A stretch of DNA of 64,000 nt from contig NZ_CP121694.1 of assembly GCF_035573695.1 (NCBI RefSeq), forward strand, positions 2,828,501 to 2,892,500, read 5' to 3'. A program made the position numbers and the translations under genes. The notes below the pieces were generated by a model that saw only the letters and a list, made by a program, of their open reading frames with translations, did not search any database and had not been told where the DNA came from. The stretch is from Metallumcola ferriviriculae (GTDB lineage: Bacteria; Bacillota; JADQBR01). Within the stretch, counting starts at the first letter, position 1, and every line of letters begins with the position of its first letter. This document shows positions 52,877-61,166 of this stretch, in pieces.

Positions 52877-54354
52877 TAGATTATTATGCAGATAAGGCCG
52901 CCGCTGCCGTCGTTGGCGATACGCTGCAGTGTTTCCCGAAGCTTATCTCTTGCGTTTTCGGGCATGCGGTAAAGCTTGCCCTGAATGCCTTCACGAACCA
53001 ATTCGTGCAGGGACTTGCCAAATATTTCTGTATCCCAGATTCTCTGGGGATCTTCTTCGAATTCGCCCATGATGTAGGTAACCAGGTCTTCACATTGCTT
53101 TTCGGTACCGATCAGCGGTGTAATGCTGGTGGTTATGTCTGCCTTGATTAGATGGTAGGATGCTGCCTTGGCAGTGAGGCGTACACCAAAGTTGCCGCCC
53201 TTTCTAATTAATTCTGGCTCTACCAATTCCATCTCGTCAAGTGAGGGAGTAACAATCCCATAACCCGTAGCTTTAGCTTCATTATATCCCATAGCAATAG
53301 TATCATATTCTTTCTTAGCAACGGATAGTTCCTTCATCAGCTTAAATAGGGTATGGTCGTCTTCAATGGTATAGCCGGTTTCCTCCTGCAGCATCTCGTA
53401 GAACAACCCTTCCCGGCCCTCTAACTCGACATTGACCTCACCGGTGCCAAGGTTCATCTCATTGAGCCGGATAAGGCCTACCAGCTCGGAATTTCCCATT
53501 TCTTCTAGAGATACATCTACATCACGCAGTCGGTTAATTTTATCTACAGCCTCGGTGACCAGGTTTTCCAGGTCAAAACGCAGCCAGTGGTCATACCGCA
53601 GTTCCTGAATCCATTTAGGTACATTAACATTTACATGGCTGATGGGGAATTCGTAAAGGGCTTCCTCCAGCACTCGATATATATCATCGGAACTCATTTG
53701 GGCACAATCCAACGGCAGTACCGGTACATCGTAATCCTGTTCCAATTTATGTGCCAATTCCACGGTAGCCTGTGCATATGGCTGACTGGAATTCAAAACC
53801 ACTACAAATGGTTTATTTAACTCTTTTAATTCACTGATTACCCTTTCTTCCGCACCCAGATAGCTGTCACGCTGAATATCAGTAACGGAGCCGTCAGTCA
53901 CTACTACCAGGCCGATGGTGGAATGCTCTTCAATCACTTTTCGGGTACCGGTTTCTGCAGCATCTTGAAACGGGATTTCCTCGTCATACCATGGTGTCTT
54001 CACCATACGCGGGCCGCCTTCTTCTTCGTAACCCAGAGCACCGGGCACTGCATAGCCCACGCAATCCACTAGACGAACATTCATCTCCAGCCCTTCTTTA
54101 ACACGGATACCTACCGCATCGGCAGGGATGAATTTGGGTTCGGTGGTCATAATGGTCTTACCCGCACCGCTTTGGGGCAGTTCATCCACGGCCCTGGTGC
54201 GGTCATTGGCATCGATAATATTGGGCAGTACCATCAGGTCCATAAATCTTTTAATAAACGTGGATTTGCCTGTGCGTACCGGGCCCACCACGCCCAAGTA
54301 GATATCCCCGCCGGTACGTTCAGAGATATCCTTAAAGATATCGTACTTTTGCAT
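52876..54354 (-). CDS. spoIVA: Stage IV sporulation protein A
   Basis: The ATPase that polymerises on the outer forespore membrane to form the basement layer of the spore coat and is needed for cortex assembly. The 492-residue length is exactly that of the Bacillus protein. The Walker A GPVRTGKST lies at 24-32 and the characteristic MDLMVLPNI, DELPQSGAGKTIMTTEPKFIPADAV follows. The C-terminus ends NDGSGGLICIII, matching the conserved membrane-tethering tail. A sigma-E promoter is expected, but only a poor CATATATT...TACCACT match could be found upstream, so none is called. RBS GGAGGG before the ATG. Confidence 0.97.
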   Translation of the reverse strand: MQKYDIFKDISERTGGDIYLGVVGPVRTGKSTFIKRFMDLMVLPNIIDANDRTRAVDELPQSGAGKTIMTTEPKFIPADAVGIRVKEGLEMNVRLVDCVGYAVPGALGYEEEGGPRMVKTPWYDEEIPFQDAAETGTRKVIEEHSTIGLVVVTDGSVTDIQRDSYLGAEERVISELKELNKPFVVVLNSSQPYAQATVELAHKLEQDYDVPVLPLDCAQMSSDDIYRVLEEALYEFPISHVNVNVPKWIQELRYDHWLRFDLENLVTEAVDKINRLRDVDVSLEEMGNSELVGLIRLNEMNLGTGEVNVELEGREGLFYEMLQEETGYTIEDDHTLFKLMKELSVAKKEYDTIAMGYNEAKATGYGIVTPSLDEMELVEPELIRKGGNFGVRLTAKAASYHLIKADITTSITPLIGTEKQCEDLVTYIMGEFEEDPQRIWDTEIFGKSLHELVREGIQGKLYRMPENARDKLRETLQRIANDGSGGLICIII

Positions 54355-54524
54355 CGGTTTCCCTCCCTCTAGTTTTCTCAGGTGTTGGAATAGCTATTGG
54401 TAATGTTAACCCAAAACATCCCTCCTTCAGCATCGTTTTAAAATTTAAAAGTTGCTAGTGCACTTTTCGCAGTGGTACGTTTTAACATTACAAATATATG
54501 AGCTTGTTTGATATTTATTACAAA

Positions 54525-54548
54525 AAAAGTGCCCCGAAGGGCACTTTT
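54525..54548 (-). terminator. Terminator after gpsA
   Basis: AAAAGTGCCC/GGGCACTTTT with loop TTCG on the minus strand, continuing into TTTG. A strong intrinsic terminator ending the DUF512-der-plsY-gpsA operon. Confidence 0.9.
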
Positions 54549-54592
54549 GTCCAAAAGTTATTAAGTTATTCGCTCTAAGATGGTGCATTATC

Positions 54593-55600
54593 CTACCGCC
54601 ATTCCTCAGTTTTGTCTCGCAGCATCAGATTGGCTACCCCTTCCCTGGGGTTCTGTTCCTCGTATATAACTTGATGCGCTTCCTCTGTAATAGGCATTTC
54701 CACACCTTTATCTCGGGAGAGGCGATAAGCCACCCGAGTAGTTTTAACACCTTCCACCACCATACCCATATCCTTTAAAATTTGGGGCATTTTTTTCCCC
54801 TGCCCCAATTGAATACCGGCACGTCGATTGCGTGAGTACATACTGGTGCAGGTTACTACCAAATCCCCCATACCAGCCAACCCGGCAAAAGTCATTAGTT
54901 CCGCACCCATAGCAACGCCCAATCGCGCCATTTCCGCCAGTCCTCGAGTCATTAAAGCGGCCTTAGTATTATCGCCGTAACCCAAGCCGTCAGATATTCC
55001 GGTACAAAGAGCGATGATATTCTTTAGGGCACCACCCAATTCTACCCCGGTCAGATCGGAGTGAGTATAGACACGAAAAGAAGGAGCCATAAATAAGTCC
55101 TGGACCTGCTCCGCCACTTGTTTCTCCAGAGCCGTCGCTACCACTGCCGTGGGTAAATGACGGCTTACCTCTTCGGCGTGGCTGGGACCAGAAAGTACCG
55201 CGACTCTCTGTTTCAAAGGCCCGGGTAATTCTTCCATCATAACCTGGGACAGACGTAAGCCCGTCTCCATTTCCAAGCCTTTAGCGGTATTTATCACTGC
55301 GAGTTGGTCGCCCAACACCGGCGCCATCTGCCGAAGCACTTGCCTTACCGCCTGGGACGGCACAGCCAGCACCAACATTTCCTTATCCTTAACCGCTGCT
55401 TCCAAATCCCCGGTTGCTGTAATGTTCTCGGGGATAACAATGTCTGGCAGATAGTGGCTGTTGGAGCGCTGTTCATTAATTTCCCGCACACATTCCTCAC
55501 GGCGGGCCCAAAGAGATACATTCATGCCTTTTTCCGCCAATAATACGCCTAAGGCAGTGCCCCAACTACCAGCACCGACCACGGCAACTTTTCTATTCAC
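54593..55600 (-). CDS. gpsA: Glycerol-3-phosphate dehydrogenase [NAD(P)+]
   Basis: Makes sn-glycerol-3-phosphate from dihydroxyacetone phosphate for phospholipid synthesis. The 335 residues begin with the Rossmann motif VAVVGAGSWGTALGVLLAEKG. Further landmarks are SGPSHAEEVSRHLPTAVV near 135, GALKNIIALCTGISDGLGYGDNTKAALMTRGLAEM near 182-216 with catalytic Lys, and GMGDLVVTCTSMYSRNRRAG. GTG at 55600 follows GGAGTG at 7 nt and lies 14 bp after the plsY stop; a longer frame opens at 55627 but overlaps plsY. PlsY, next door, uses its product. Confidence 0.95.
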   Translation of the reverse strand: MNRKVAVVGAGSWGTALGVLLAEKGMNVSLWARREECVREINEQRSNSHYLPDIVIPENITATGDLEAAVKDKEMLVLAVPSQAVRQVLRQMAPVLGDQLAVINTAKGLEMETGLRLSQVMMEELPGPLKQRVAVLSGPSHAEEVSRHLPTAVVATALEKQVAEQVQDLFMAPSFRVYTHSDLTGVELGGALKNIIALCTGISDGLGYGDNTKAALMTRGLAEMARLGVAMGAELMTFAGLAGMGDLVVTCTSMYSRNRRAGIQLGQGKKMPQILKDMGMVVEGVKTTRVAYRLSRDKGVEMPITEEAHQVIYEEQNPREGVANLMLRDKTEEWR

Positions 55601-55614
55601 CAAATACACTCCTA

Positions 55615-56202
55615 TCAAAAACGCCAAGTAATTTTGGGTTCCAAGCCATTTCTCAAACGTTCAATATTACTTCGGTGCTTAAAAATGACAAAGGCAGCCG
55701 CTACAAGACCATATATTACGTAAGCCCACGGTCGCTGATAGATAAATAACAACACCGGCAAACTGGCCGCCCCGCTGATCGAACCCAGAGAAACAAAACG
55801 AAATAACAACACTATCAGCACAAATATCAGCACCGCCCAAAGAATGGATTTAGGCGCTATCGCTAAGAATGTACCTGCACCGGTCGCCACCCCTTTTCCG
55901 CCCCGAAATTTTAGAAAAGCAGAAAACGTATGCCCGAAAATAACTATAAAACCGGCTGCAATCACCATGAACGGACCGCCGAAATAACCCGCAATGAGTA
56001 CAGCTAAGAATCCTTTCAATGCATCAGCAGCCAATACGGTTATTCCCGCCGCTGGACCCAGAATGCGAAAGGCGTTGGTGGCACCCACATTACCGCTGCC
56101 ATACTTTCGTATATCCTTACCATAACGAAATTTACCAATCATATAAGCCATGGGAATAGAGCCCAGCAAATAGCTGAACAACAAAACCAAAAGTTTTATC
56201 AC
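55615..56202 (-). CDS. plsY: Glycerol-3-phosphate acyltransferase PlsY
   Basis: An integral membrane enzyme that transfers the acyl group of acyl-phosphate to glycerol-3-phosphate, the first step of phospholipid synthesis. The 195 residues have five or so membrane segments and the three PlsY motifs: LLGSIPMAYMIGKF near 12-25, SGNVGATNAFRILG near 37-50, and GHTFSAFLKFRGGKGVATGAGTFLA near 90-115, then IFKHRSNIERLRNGLEPKI at the end. It is coupled to gpsA (14-bp gap). A standard der-plsY-gpsA order. Confidence 0.96.
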   Translation of the reverse strand: MIKLLVLLFSYLLGSIPMAYMIGKFRYGKDIRKYGSGNVGATNAFRILGPAAGITVLAADALKGFLAVLIAGYFGGPFMVIAAGFIVIFGHTFSAFLKFRGGKGVATGAGTFLAIAPKSILWAVLIFVLIVLLFRFVSLGSISGAASLPVLLFIYQRPWAYVIYGLVAAAFVIFKHRSNIERLRNGLEPKITWRF

Positions 56203-56251
56203 CTATTCCGCCCCCTTTGCCGCCTGTTGGCGGTAACCACTCTTTCCGACG

Positions 56252-57562
56252 TTACTTATCTCTCTTACGTACTAATAACCAGATGGGATTACCTTCAAAG
56301 CCGAAAGCCTGCCTTAATTGATTCTCTATGTAACGCTTATAGGAAAAATGTAATAGTTTCGGCTCGTTGACAAAAAGAATAAACTTAGGCGGTTTCACCC
56401 CAGCCTGGGTAGCATACAAAATTTTCAACCGTTTCCCTTTATCACTGGGCGGTGGTGTAAGGCGCGTAGCTTCTGCCAACGTATCGTTGAGCACACTGGT
56501 ACTCACCCGTCGGGTTGATTGCTCGGCCACGAAGTCTACTAAATCCAATACCTGAAACACCCGCTGTCGGGTCAAAGCCGAAGTAAACGCCGTAGGCGCA
56601 TACTGAAGGAAAGCAAATTCCTCCCGGATATTTCTCTCAAAGCGATTAATGGTATTGGAGTCCTTTTCCACCAAATCCCATTTGTTCACCACCAGCACTA
56701 TTGCCTTACCCGCCTCATGGGCATAGCCGGCTATCCGCTTATCTTGTTCAGTTACTCCTTCTACAGCATCAAGAATCATCAGCACCACATCAGACCGGTC
56801 AACGGCTCGCAATGAACGAATCACGCTGTACCGTTCGGTAGGGTCTTCGATGCGGCTTTTCCGGCGCAAGCCCGCTGTATCTATCACCACATACTGACGG
56901 TCGTTGCGTTGAAACACTGAGTCGATGGCATCCCGGGTAGTTCCCGGAATATCACTAACTATTACCCTTTCTTGACCCAAAAAAAGGTTTACCATGGAGG
57001 ATTTCCCCACATTAGGCCGTCCCACCACAGCAATTTTAACGGCATCCGGTTCATAATCATCCTCCGGCAGTTGAGGCATCACTTCCACCATTTTGTCCAA
57101 GAGGTCGCCCACATTCATACCATGCATGGCTGACACCGGGGTGGGTTCATCCAAGCCCAGTTGGTAGAACTCCATAAAGGCCGGGTCCTGGAACTGCTCC
57201 ACTTTATTCACTGCCAAAATCACAGGCTTTTTTGTCTTGCGTAACCTCTCAGCAACAACAAAATCGTCTGGCAGCAAACCCGCCTTACCATCCACCACCA
57301 GAACGATTACATCGGCTTCATCCAGAGCTACATTTACTTGTTTTTTAACCTGGTTGATGAGATTGTCTTCCTCATTAAATTCCAGGCCACCTGTATCAAT
57401 TAGGGTGAAGTTTTTTCCCTGCCAAGAGGCATCGCGGTAAAGTCGATCTCTGGTAACGCCGGGAGTGTCCTCAACGATAGCGGTTCGGCCGCCGCAAATA
57501 CGGTTAAATAAGGTAGACTTTCCCACGTTGGGTCTGCCCACTATGGCGATAATCGGTTTCAT
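56252..57562 (-). CDS. der: Ribosome-assembly GTPase Der (EngA)
   Basis: An essential tandem GTPase for 50S subunit assembly. The 436 residues carry two G domains: the first with GRPNVGKSTLFN at 8-19, DTPGVTRDR and NKVE; the second with GRPNVGKSSMVN near 182, DIPGTTRDAIDS, DTAGLRRKSRI and NKWD. The C-terminal KH-like domain ends FGFEGNPIWLLVRKRDK. All motifs are intact. The ATG overlaps the stop codon of the DUF512 gene by 4 bp. Confidence 0.96.
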   Translation of the reverse strand: MKPIIAIVGRPNVGKSTLFNRICGGRTAIVEDTPGVTRDRLYRDASWQGKNFTLIDTGGLEFNEEDNLINQVKKQVNVALDEADVIVLVVDGKAGLLPDDFVVAERLRKTKKPVILAVNKVEQFQDPAFMEFYQLGLDEPTPVSAMHGMNVGDLLDKMVEVMPQLPEDDYEPDAVKIAVVGRPNVGKSSMVNLFLGQERVIVSDIPGTTRDAIDSVFQRNDRQYVVIDTAGLRRKSRIEDPTERYSVIRSLRAVDRSDVVLMILDAVEGVTEQDKRIAGYAHEAGKAIVLVVNKWDLVEKDSNTINRFERNIREEFAFLQYAPTAFTSALTRQRVFQVLDLVDFVAEQSTRRVSTSVLNDTLAEATRLTPPPSDKGKRLKILYATQAGVKPPKFILFVNEPKLLHFSYKRYIENQLRQAFGFEGNPIWLLVRKRDK

Positions 57563-58890
57563 GAAATACCTCCAAAGCCCAGCCCTTCAAGGAGGGCTTG
57601 GGGATGAGTTTCTACTATTTTAACATGCATATCCAGTTCTGCGGTGACTTCTTCAACAGTGAGATCATCCAAAAAACGGTCTGTCCCTTCTTTAAGCATG
57701 ATATCGGGAAGCAGAAGAATTCCATCTTTTCTATCTGGAATGCTAAGCTTCTGCATAACATTCATCACCACATCCCGACCGGTTATTAATCCGGTCACAG
57801 TCACACGACCGCCAAAATGATAGTTATCTAAGGTAACAACCTTTATATCTAAACCGGGAAACCTCTGAGCAAGGCTGACTACCGCTCCCCGAATCAACGG
57901 TGCCGCGGCTTGACCCGTACCGATAAAGTATTTTGCCTCATCATCCGGGACCGTCAGTTTAGCCGAAAGCTGATGCTGCCACTGATCCAAAAACTGCCGT
58001 ACCAGCCCTACACCGTTTTCCAGCTGGGGATATCCTTCATACTCTTCGTCCAAGGGAACTTCTTTCCCCGCCCTTAGATAAAATTCATCTGCTGCAAAAA
58101 CAAACCTGCTTCCTTCCCTTTCCAACATCAGTTGTTGGGTTCTTTCAATCAAAGCTAATGTCTCCCGGGCACTTTCCCGGCTAAATGATCCTATTTCAGC
58201 CAGTCCTTGGCGATGACCGGTAAGACCCACCGGCACCACAGCCAATGATTTAACCTGGGGCCAGAGGCCGGCCAGGTCCTCAATAGTCCTTTCCAATTCC
58301 TCGCCGTCATTTTCCCCAGGGCATAGTACCACCTGAGTGTGCATATTGATCTTATGTCGGGCAAGAAATGAAAGCTGCTCCATAATTTCTGCTGCGCGAA
58401 TGGTACCCATCATCTTTTGTCGCAAGATGGGATTAGTAGTATGTACCGAAATATACAGCGGGCTAAGGCGTAAATCAGCAATACGCTGCAGCTCGGCATC
58501 ACTAACATTAGTCAAGGTTATGAAATTACCAAACAAAAATGAATGCCGATAATCATCGTCCTTAACGTAAAGACTGTCCCTCATTCCCGCCGGCATTTGA
58601 TCCACAAAGCAAAAGAGACATTTATTACCGCATGGCCTGATATTCAAAAGTCCCTCAACTTCGGCACCTAAATCTTCTTCGGGATCTTTCTCTATATCCA
58701 CCAACCACTGTTCGCCATTTGCTTTGGCAAGCTTCAATTCAATCTTTTCGTTCGCCATCAAAAACCGGTAATCCAAAACATCCGTCAGTTGACGTCCGTT
58801 TATGGCGATAACCTTATCTCCCGATTCCATGCCCACTTCGGCAGCAATACTTTCGGGAGTCACTCGTTCAACTTTTAATCCAATGCTCAT
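57559..58890 (-). CDS. DUF512 / PDZ radical-SAM-like protein
   Basis: A 443-residue protein of the DUF512 family. It has an N-terminal PDZ-like domain (VTPESIAAEVGMESGDKVIAINGRQLTDVLDYRFL), then a radical-SAM-type cluster motif in NIRPCGNKCLFCFVDQMPAG (C-x3-C-x2-C, near 86-105), a TIM-barrel-like core (LSPLYISVHTTNPILRQKMMG; MHTQVVLCPGENDG; AVVPVGLTGHR), and the C-terminal DUF512 domain. It is widespread in Firmicutes and cyanobacteria upstream of der; its reaction is unknown. The conserved link to der suggests a part in translation or ribosome modification, which is inference only. Confidence 0.88.
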   Translation of the reverse strand: MSIGLKVERVTPESIAAEVGMESGDKVIAINGRQLTDVLDYRFLMANEKIELKLAKANGEQWLVDIEKDPEEDLGAEVEGLLNIRPCGNKCLFCFVDQMPAGMRDSLYVKDDDYRHSFLFGNFITLTNVSDAELQRIADLRLSPLYISVHTTNPILRQKMMGTIRAAEIMEQLSFLARHKINMHTQVVLCPGENDGEELERTIEDLAGLWPQVKSLAVVPVGLTGHRQGLAEIGSFSRESARETLALIERTQQLMLEREGSRFVFAADEFYLRAGKEVPLDEEYEGYPQLENGVGLVRQFLDQWQHQLSAKLTVPDDEAKYFIGTGQAAAPLIRGAVVSLAQRFPGLDIKVVTLDNYHFGGRVTVTGLITGRDVVMNVMQKLSIPDRKDGILLLPDIMLKEGTDRFLDDLTVEEVTAELDMHVKIVETHPQALLEGLGFGGIS

Positions 58891-58950
58891 AAAAATGCCA
58901 CCCTATCCATTATCTCCCTTATTATCTATTATATTAAATGATGCGTCAAG

Positions 58951-59418
58951 TCAATTCAAATATCCTAGCTCCTGTTTGAGCCGCTGAACCTGCTGTACAT
59001 AATTGGGATAGCTTTTCTTTATGGAGGCCAATAACATGGGTCTGCCCAAAAATTTTAAACCGATATCTACCGAAAGGTACCCTCCCCATTTCAGAGCAGC
59101 ATCGGTATACTTCAAGGCATCTACCAAGCGTACCTGGTCCTGGGGCAGGCCAAATAAGTCCATAAAACAGCGCACGGTCTTAGGAGCCAGAAACTTTTCA
59201 TTGGCCACCGCAAAGGTGTAGACCTTGTTACCCTTTTCATCTTCGCCCAGATAAAAAGGTGTCCCGGCAGGATATCCCTGACGATCATCAAAATGAGGCA
59301 GAGCAAGAATTTCTTCTGTGGATGCATGGTCACGGGGCAGTCTTCCCATGTGAATGCCGGCAGTTACCACACTGGCATGAACACCGCTATGACAATAATA
59401 AAAGATTTTCACCTTCAA
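58951..59418 (-). CDS. DUF3189 protein (second of two)
   Basis: A 155-residue cytoplasmic protein of the DUF3189 family, found mainly in anaerobic spore formers; its function is unknown. The N-terminal KIFYYCHSGVHASVVTAGIHMGRLP is the family signature, with a conserved CH/GS/H arrangement that looks like a ligand or phosphate-binding loop. Then come LPHFDDRQGYPAGTPFYLGEDEKGNKVYTFAVAN and VDALKYTDAALKWGGYLSVDIGLKFLGRPMLLASI. It is a paralogue of the preceding gene (about one third identical by eye), which it overlaps by 4 bp. Both lie beside sporulation genes. Confidence 0.8.
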   Translation of the reverse strand: MKVKIFYYCHSGVHASVVTAGIHMGRLPRDHASTEEILALPHFDDRQGYPAGTPFYLGEDEKGNKVYTFAVANEKFLAPKTVRCFMDLFGLPQDQVRLVDALKYTDAALKWGGYLSVDIGLKFLGRPMLLASIKKSYPNYVQQVQRLKQELGYLN

Positions 59419-59885
59419 GACTCCTTTAGCTGCATAATAGTTGTCTTGACTTGGTCTGTAAGTTTGACGAAATTACCATGAGATTGACGGGTGCCATGGA
59501 TAACAATGGGCCGCCCCACACTGACGATACCAAGCTTTCTGGAAAGAATACCGCCTACCACCATAATCCAATTGACGCACGGCATAGTATCCACCACCAG
59601 AATGTCATCTTGGGGAATAGAAAAAACCCGCGCTAACCCACGGATTAAAGGTTCAAACATGGGACCCAAGTTGCGCTTACCGACAATGTATACCGGGTTC
59701 CCCTCTTTGTCTGTTCCCATATATTTAAAATCCCCGTGATCCTCGGCGAGCTGCTGGTCAAAATAGGGAATTTTGTTTAATTCCGCCGCCGTAGGCAGGC
59801 GGGTTTCAGGTATCAACCCTAAATGCAAAGCAGCAGCGGTCACTGAAGAATGAGAACCGCCGAAACAATGATATACTATCTTCAC
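59415..59885 (-). CDS. DUF3189 protein (first of two)
   Basis: A 156-residue member of the same family, reading KIVYHCFGGSHSSVTAAALHLGLIPETRLPT at the N-terminus, then IPYFDQQLAEDHGDFKYMGTDKEGNPVYIVGKRNLG and CVNWIMVVGGILSRKLGIVSVGRPIVIHGTRQSHGNFV. The HCFGGSHSS loop resembles the phosphate-binding loop of low-molecular-weight phosphatases only loosely. GTG at 59885 is 8 nt after GGGAG; the frame is open to 59915 but that start is less likely. Tandem copies of this family next to YIEGIA genes occur in Peptococcaceae. Function unknown. Confidence 0.8.
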   Translation of the reverse strand: MKIVYHCFGGSHSSVTAAALHLGLIPETRLPTAAELNKIPYFDQQLAEDHGDFKYMGTDKEGNPVYIVGKRNLGPMFEPLIRGLARVFSIPQDDILVVDTMPCVNWIMVVGGILSRKLGIVSVGRPIVIHGTRQSHGNFVKLTDQVKTTIMQLKES

Positions 59886-59915
59886 ATCATCACTCCCTTG
59901 CCGATTATACGCCAC

Positions 59916-59980
59916 GGGGACAGTTCCATCGTCTTCCCTCCGGCCCTTCGCTACGCTGCGGGGACGCTCGAACCGTCCCC
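59916..59980. repeat. Inverted repeat GGGGACaGTTC ... GAACcGTCCCC
   Basis: Eleven-base arms with one mismatch lie 43 bases apart in the gap between the DUF3189 genes and the capping-subunit gene. The loop is rich in short G/C repeats. It resembles dispersed GGGGACGGTTC palindromes of some anaerobic bacteria and has no U-tract. Confidence 0.5.
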
Positions 59981-60000
59981 ATGGCTCCGCTTATCCAAAC

Positions 60001-60201
60001 TTAATGTTTTACCAGCATATATACACCATTTTCAAGGTCATGAGCCATAGCCATTAAGGTACGGCTCATCACTAGAGCCAACGAATCCTGTTCTTTTTTA
60101 TTATTAACATAAAATGTTGGCGCTTCCCCGGGCGAGACCCTGTCTCGTGCTTCCTCCAGCACAATTAAGACAAGAATACGTTGTTTTAATTCCATTTCCA
60201 T
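60001..60201 (-). CDS. Small protein: capping subunit for YIEGIA
   Basis: A 66-residue protein that starts MEMELKQRILVLIVLEEARDRVSPGEAPTFYV and ends ALVMSRTLMAMAHDLENGVYMLVKH. It matches in size and place the small partner of YIEGIA-type membrane proteins in spore formers (named capping complex subunit for YIEGIA); I base this mainly on the position directly after the YIEGIA gene. Several ATG codons cluster at the start; ATG at 60201 is 7-8 nt after AGGTG. Cytoplasmic, alpha/beta; no catalytic motif seen. Confidence 0.7.
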   Translation of the reverse strand: MEMELKQRILVLIVLEEARDRVSPGEAPTFYVNNKKEQDSLALVMSRTLMAMAHDLENGVYMLVKH

Positions 60202-60253
60202 TATCATCACCTGCTCCCGCAGTCAAAACCTCCCGTTGGTTCTGGCTGTAAGT

Positions 60254-61144
60254 CTAATCTGCCGCGCGGCGACCCGGCCCCGCCTGAAGTGGGTTTACCT
60301 TGCTGCTCTCCAATACCGGTGTCATTTTGATAGCCTCAATAAGAGGGTGTATATCCGGTTCATTGGGAAGAATATACAACCCTATCTTACCGGTATCAAT
60401 ATCCTTCCGTGCCAACGGTGTCCAATCTAATTCGCCTACTTCCTTTTTACTGCCAATTAAGCTTGCAGCAGTTTGCAGTATGGCCTGCCGCTGCCCGATG
60501 CTGTTTAGTGTGGCGCGCGCGTCATCGTCCTTGGGCTTAATTAAGACACCCAACCCTTCTTTCAAAATCTTTTCCCGGGATTCAGTTAAGCCCACATTCA
60601 TAATGACAATATTATCCACCATCAATAACGCTCCTTTAAAGTGGAGCTTACATGGTACTATATCCGCTATTTCTCCCACCACTTTACCCTTCATTAGAAA
60701 GTTGTTTCCATAGATGACCAATATTGCCGCCAAGATACCATAGTACCATTCCGTGTAAAAAGTGACCAAGCTGGTCATTAGGGCGGTAAACATCACTAAG
60801 TAGTTACGGGATTCAAATACCCGGGCAATTCCTTCAATATAATCCTTCCCCCGGGGTACCAAGGCTAGTTCCTCAAGCTCCGCCAGAGACTCTCTTTCCA
60901 TATTACGAATGTCTCTAAACTGCTGGGCAGCTAGGGCAAGAAAAGTAACAGCTGCAAATTCTTGTTCCATCAGGGCGGGAACCGCCACGGCACCTAAGCC
61001 CGCGGCGATTACTCCCAGCCCAAGATGAGTGACATAGCCATGTGGATATCCCGGAAACTGCCGGTAATCTGAGCGAAGCATAAACACCCGGGCGATGGTC
61101 CCCATTATCAATCCGGCCACCACAGCAGGAACATATTCGTTCAT
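60254..61144 (-). CDS. YIEGIA-family membrane protein
   Basis: A 296-residue protein with several membrane segments in the first 150 residues and a soluble C-terminal domain. It contains the motif that names the family (KDYIEGIARVFESRNYLVMFTALMTSL near 97-123), with a preceding charged helix (FRDIRNMERESLAELEELALVP). The C-terminal part has VDNIVIMNVGLTESREKIL and IGLYILPNEPDIHPLIEAI. The family is restricted to spore formers; its function is not known, but it is usually linked to sporulation genes. The start at 61144 follows AGGGGGA at 8 nt; a longer frame (to 61195) would overlap spoIIP. Confidence 0.82.
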   Translation of the reverse strand: MNEYVPAVVAGLIMGTIARVFMLRSDYRQFPGYPHGYVTHLGLGVIAAGLGAVAVPALMEQEFAAVTFLALAAQQFRDIRNMERESLAELEELALVPRGKDYIEGIARVFESRNYLVMFTALMTSLVTFYTEWYYGILAAILVIYGNNFLMKGKVVGEIADIVPCKLHFKGALLMVDNIVIMNVGLTESREKILKEGLGVLIKPKDDDARATLNSIGQRQAILQTAASLIGSKKEVGELDWTPLARKDIDTGKIGLYILPNEPDIHPLIEAIKMTPVLESSKVNPLQAGPGRRAAD

Positions 61145-61166
61145 ACAGGGTTCCCCCTTAGTCAAA

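Noticed and set aside
54355-54520. A sigma-E promoter for spoIVA
   Set aside because: Only a weak match (CATATATT and TACCACT with a short spacer) could be found; too poor to call.
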